Of a DNA stretch of 64,000 nucleotides, positions 62,009 to 64,000 are shown piece after piece (positions within the stretch are counted from its first letter, which is position 1; the number at the start of each line of letters is the position of its first letter). A program made the position numbers and the translations under genes. The DNA comes from Zonotrichia leucophrys gambelii (Eukaryota; Chordata; Aves; Passeriformes; Passerellidae): NCBI RefSeq assembly GCF_028769735.1, contig NC_088171.1:80280716-80344715 (forward strand). The letters are read 5' to 3'. Under the pieces are notes generated by a model. That model worked only from the letters and a program-made list of their open reading frames with translations. It did not search any database and had not been told where the DNA came from.

Positions 62009-62595
62009 AATCAATAGCCATAACTATAATGACTACTGCAGGAAAAAAAAAAAAAAGAAAGAATTTCAATCTAAAGAAAAAAACAGAAACCACAACATTG
62101 TACAAAAGAAGGGAGGGGGGGGAGTAAAAAAACAAAAAAGAACAGTCGTCCTGATTTCCAGTATGGTCTCCACTCCAACTTTGAGCATGTGAGCAGGGCT
62201 CAAAAACACAGTACTTGATAAATTGATGCTACTGAGAGTACTAGTGAGCACTAATCTCCAGTCTGCCACTGTGTTCAATTAAGAAAATACTTTAGGGAGA
62301 AAAAAAAAAAAACAAGAAGCAACAAAACACAAACATAAAAGTACCCCACATTATTCATGGAATAAAAACTAAGCTGGTCTTATTTGGCAACAGACAAAAT
62401 TTCCAAAGCATATCAATATAGCTATCCATTTACAGCATATAAAAAGAACAATCACTCTCCTAAAATATCAATACATCAGACAGACAGGGATTCTGCTTCA
62501 CTTTTCAAATACTGCCATAGTTTCCATGAACTTGACATGTTTTGATGATTCTTCATTGTTTTGCTGTTTTGGAAATTTTTTTGAGCATAAACCTA

Positions 62596-62639
62596 TAAAG
62601 AAGAAAAAAGGAGAAGAAGAAAGAAGAAAGAATAAAAGG
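62596..62639. repeat. Purine-rich (GAA)n-like tract
   Basis: About 44 bp composed almost only of A and G with AAG/GAA periodicity. It is followed by short gatgat repeats at 62646-62655. Confidence 0.85.
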
Positions 62640-64000
62640 CAGTGAAGATGATGATGACAATGACGATACTGTCAACAGAGTTTAAATTTATTTTTGTATT
62701 TCTATGGCTATTTTCCTTCCCTGAAATTTACTTATTTATTTTAAAAAGTGGTCAACAACTCCTTCAGACTCTGTTCCACTAATCAAAACACCTTTAATTC
62801 CACTTCTTTAGGACAGTCTTCTCCTTTGATTAATCTAGTACCACAGGCTGCTTTCAGATAAGAATTTTGTAACTTGAAAAATGCTAATCTAAGCATTATA
62901 TATTATTTCAGAGGAAGTCCTGACATTGTCTCAAATAAGAATTCTGATAATTCTATATCCCCATCAGATGATAGTTTTCTCTCCAAACTCACTGTTGCCC
63001 TGTTTTGCCAAACTTATCTTAAAAAAGCAGCACTTCTCACACACAACTCATGGCCACTACTCCATCTATTCAACAGGATCCCTTTCCCATGTGTCACCAA
63101 AAAATGATCCCTATCCTTTCTGACAACTCTTAAACGGTCCCTTTTCCTCCAGCTTTTTTCTATCTACCTCACAACTCACTAGCAATCTCTGTCATCCACA
63201 CCTCCTTTTTTGATCAGAAGTCACATATAGATGTGCTAAACCTAAACATACTCTGAATTAGACCCCTTCTCTAAGAAACTGGAATTATTAAAAAAACCTC
63301 AAAAGATGGAATTACATTTCTCTCTTGTCCCTTTTCACACTTTCCTTCAAGATCTTTTCTAAGACAATGTCCAGTACTTAGGTCTTCTATCAAGAAGTTT
63401 TTGGCAGGTAATTTTCCAAATTTTCTGGAATATATGTTGATAAACTTCAGCAAGTTCTGAAATAGATTTTCCTCCATGAGAAAAAATACAAAAACCACAC
63501 CAAGACTAATAACCAACCAAGACTGGTTTTGTTATTCTTTAATCCACTTGATAAAAAGAGCTCAAGAAAATATTAAACTTACAGAAATGGTATTTGTTAC
63601 AGAACAGCATTTATATGTTAAGGAACAGTAATATAGTCTGTATGTTCAAGGATTAAAAGTTTTATTACCTCTTGGTTCCTGCATATTTTTTGATTACCCA
63701 ATTTTAAGACTAATGTTCATACAAATATTTTTGGGAATAGTTGTATTGAGGATTCATCTAACATTGTTTTCTACTATATGGACTACAGTTGCATATGAAG
63801 ACTACACCTGAATATAAAATGAAATTATGCTTCTCAAAAGATCTTTTCCTAAAAAGAAACAAAAATTTGGTAAAAGAGCTGCTGCATTGTCATGGATATT
63901 CAGGGATGTGTAAGGAAGAGGACCCAAGAGCAACTAAAAAACTCAAACAAAACGTTACTTTTTCAGGAAAATTCACATTCAAAAAAAAAGAGACAGTGAA

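Larger units (their letters stand above)
58635..64000. other. Unique non-coding DNA, very AT-rich
   Basis: No gene recognised. A frame of 145 codons at 61043-61480 (plus) is lysine- and asparagine-rich with no recognisable domain, and its length is plausible by chance. Low-complexity pieces are the TAAT-rich stretch at 59995-60060, (AATCTC)n at 61991-62008, A runs at 62043-62056 and 62301-62312, an 8-G run near 62115-62122 and the purine tract at 62596-62639. Confidence 0.55.

Overview
This looks like nuclear DNA from a bird, probably a songbird (Passeriformes). It is AT-rich, has no long open reading frames, and contains relics of avian CR1 retrotransposons of several ages. It also carries a short ERVL-type solo LTR and two solo LTRs that resemble the TguLTR5-like group common in songbirds. 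Family names come from memory of consensus sequences, not a database search. I found no protein-coding gene, tRNA, rRNA or CRISPR array. The window is intergenic DNA or the inside of a very long intron.

Layout: 1-4454 is unique DNA. 4455-5143 holds two CR1 3' ends head to tail. 5144-16074 is unique DNA with short simple repeats, a 20-bp phased motif near 13.9 kb and a 20-bp palindrome at 11.8 kb. 16075-18910 is a long minus-strand CR1 with a decayed reverse-transcriptase ORF and a perfect 17-bp inverted repeat inside it. 20456-20936 is an ERVL-type solo LTR flanked by a 5-bp duplication with one mismatch. About 21.5-21.84 kb is an old minus-strand CR1/L3-like fragment. 27.95-29.03 kb is a three-level nest: CR1, then solo LTR A, then solo LTR B. 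34268-35335 is a minus-strand CR1. 39883-40597 is a plus-strand CR1. About 41.04-41.53 kb is an ancient CR1-like relic. 42770-43197 is a minus-strand CR1 3' end. 48.16-48.66 kb is an ancient plus-strand CR1. 49587-49645 is a CR1 3' stub. 50785-52617 is a long plus-strand CR1 with internal deletions. 52618-64000 is unique DNA with homopolymer and purine tracts.

Nothing here encodes an intact working system. The most informative structure is the 27.95-29.03 kb nest, where duplicated target sites give an insertion order. Next are the inverted duplication inside the 16-19 kb CR1 and the 20-bp phased motif at 13.88-13.98 kb. Conserved regulatory elements may lie in the unique DNA, but a single sequence cannot show that.
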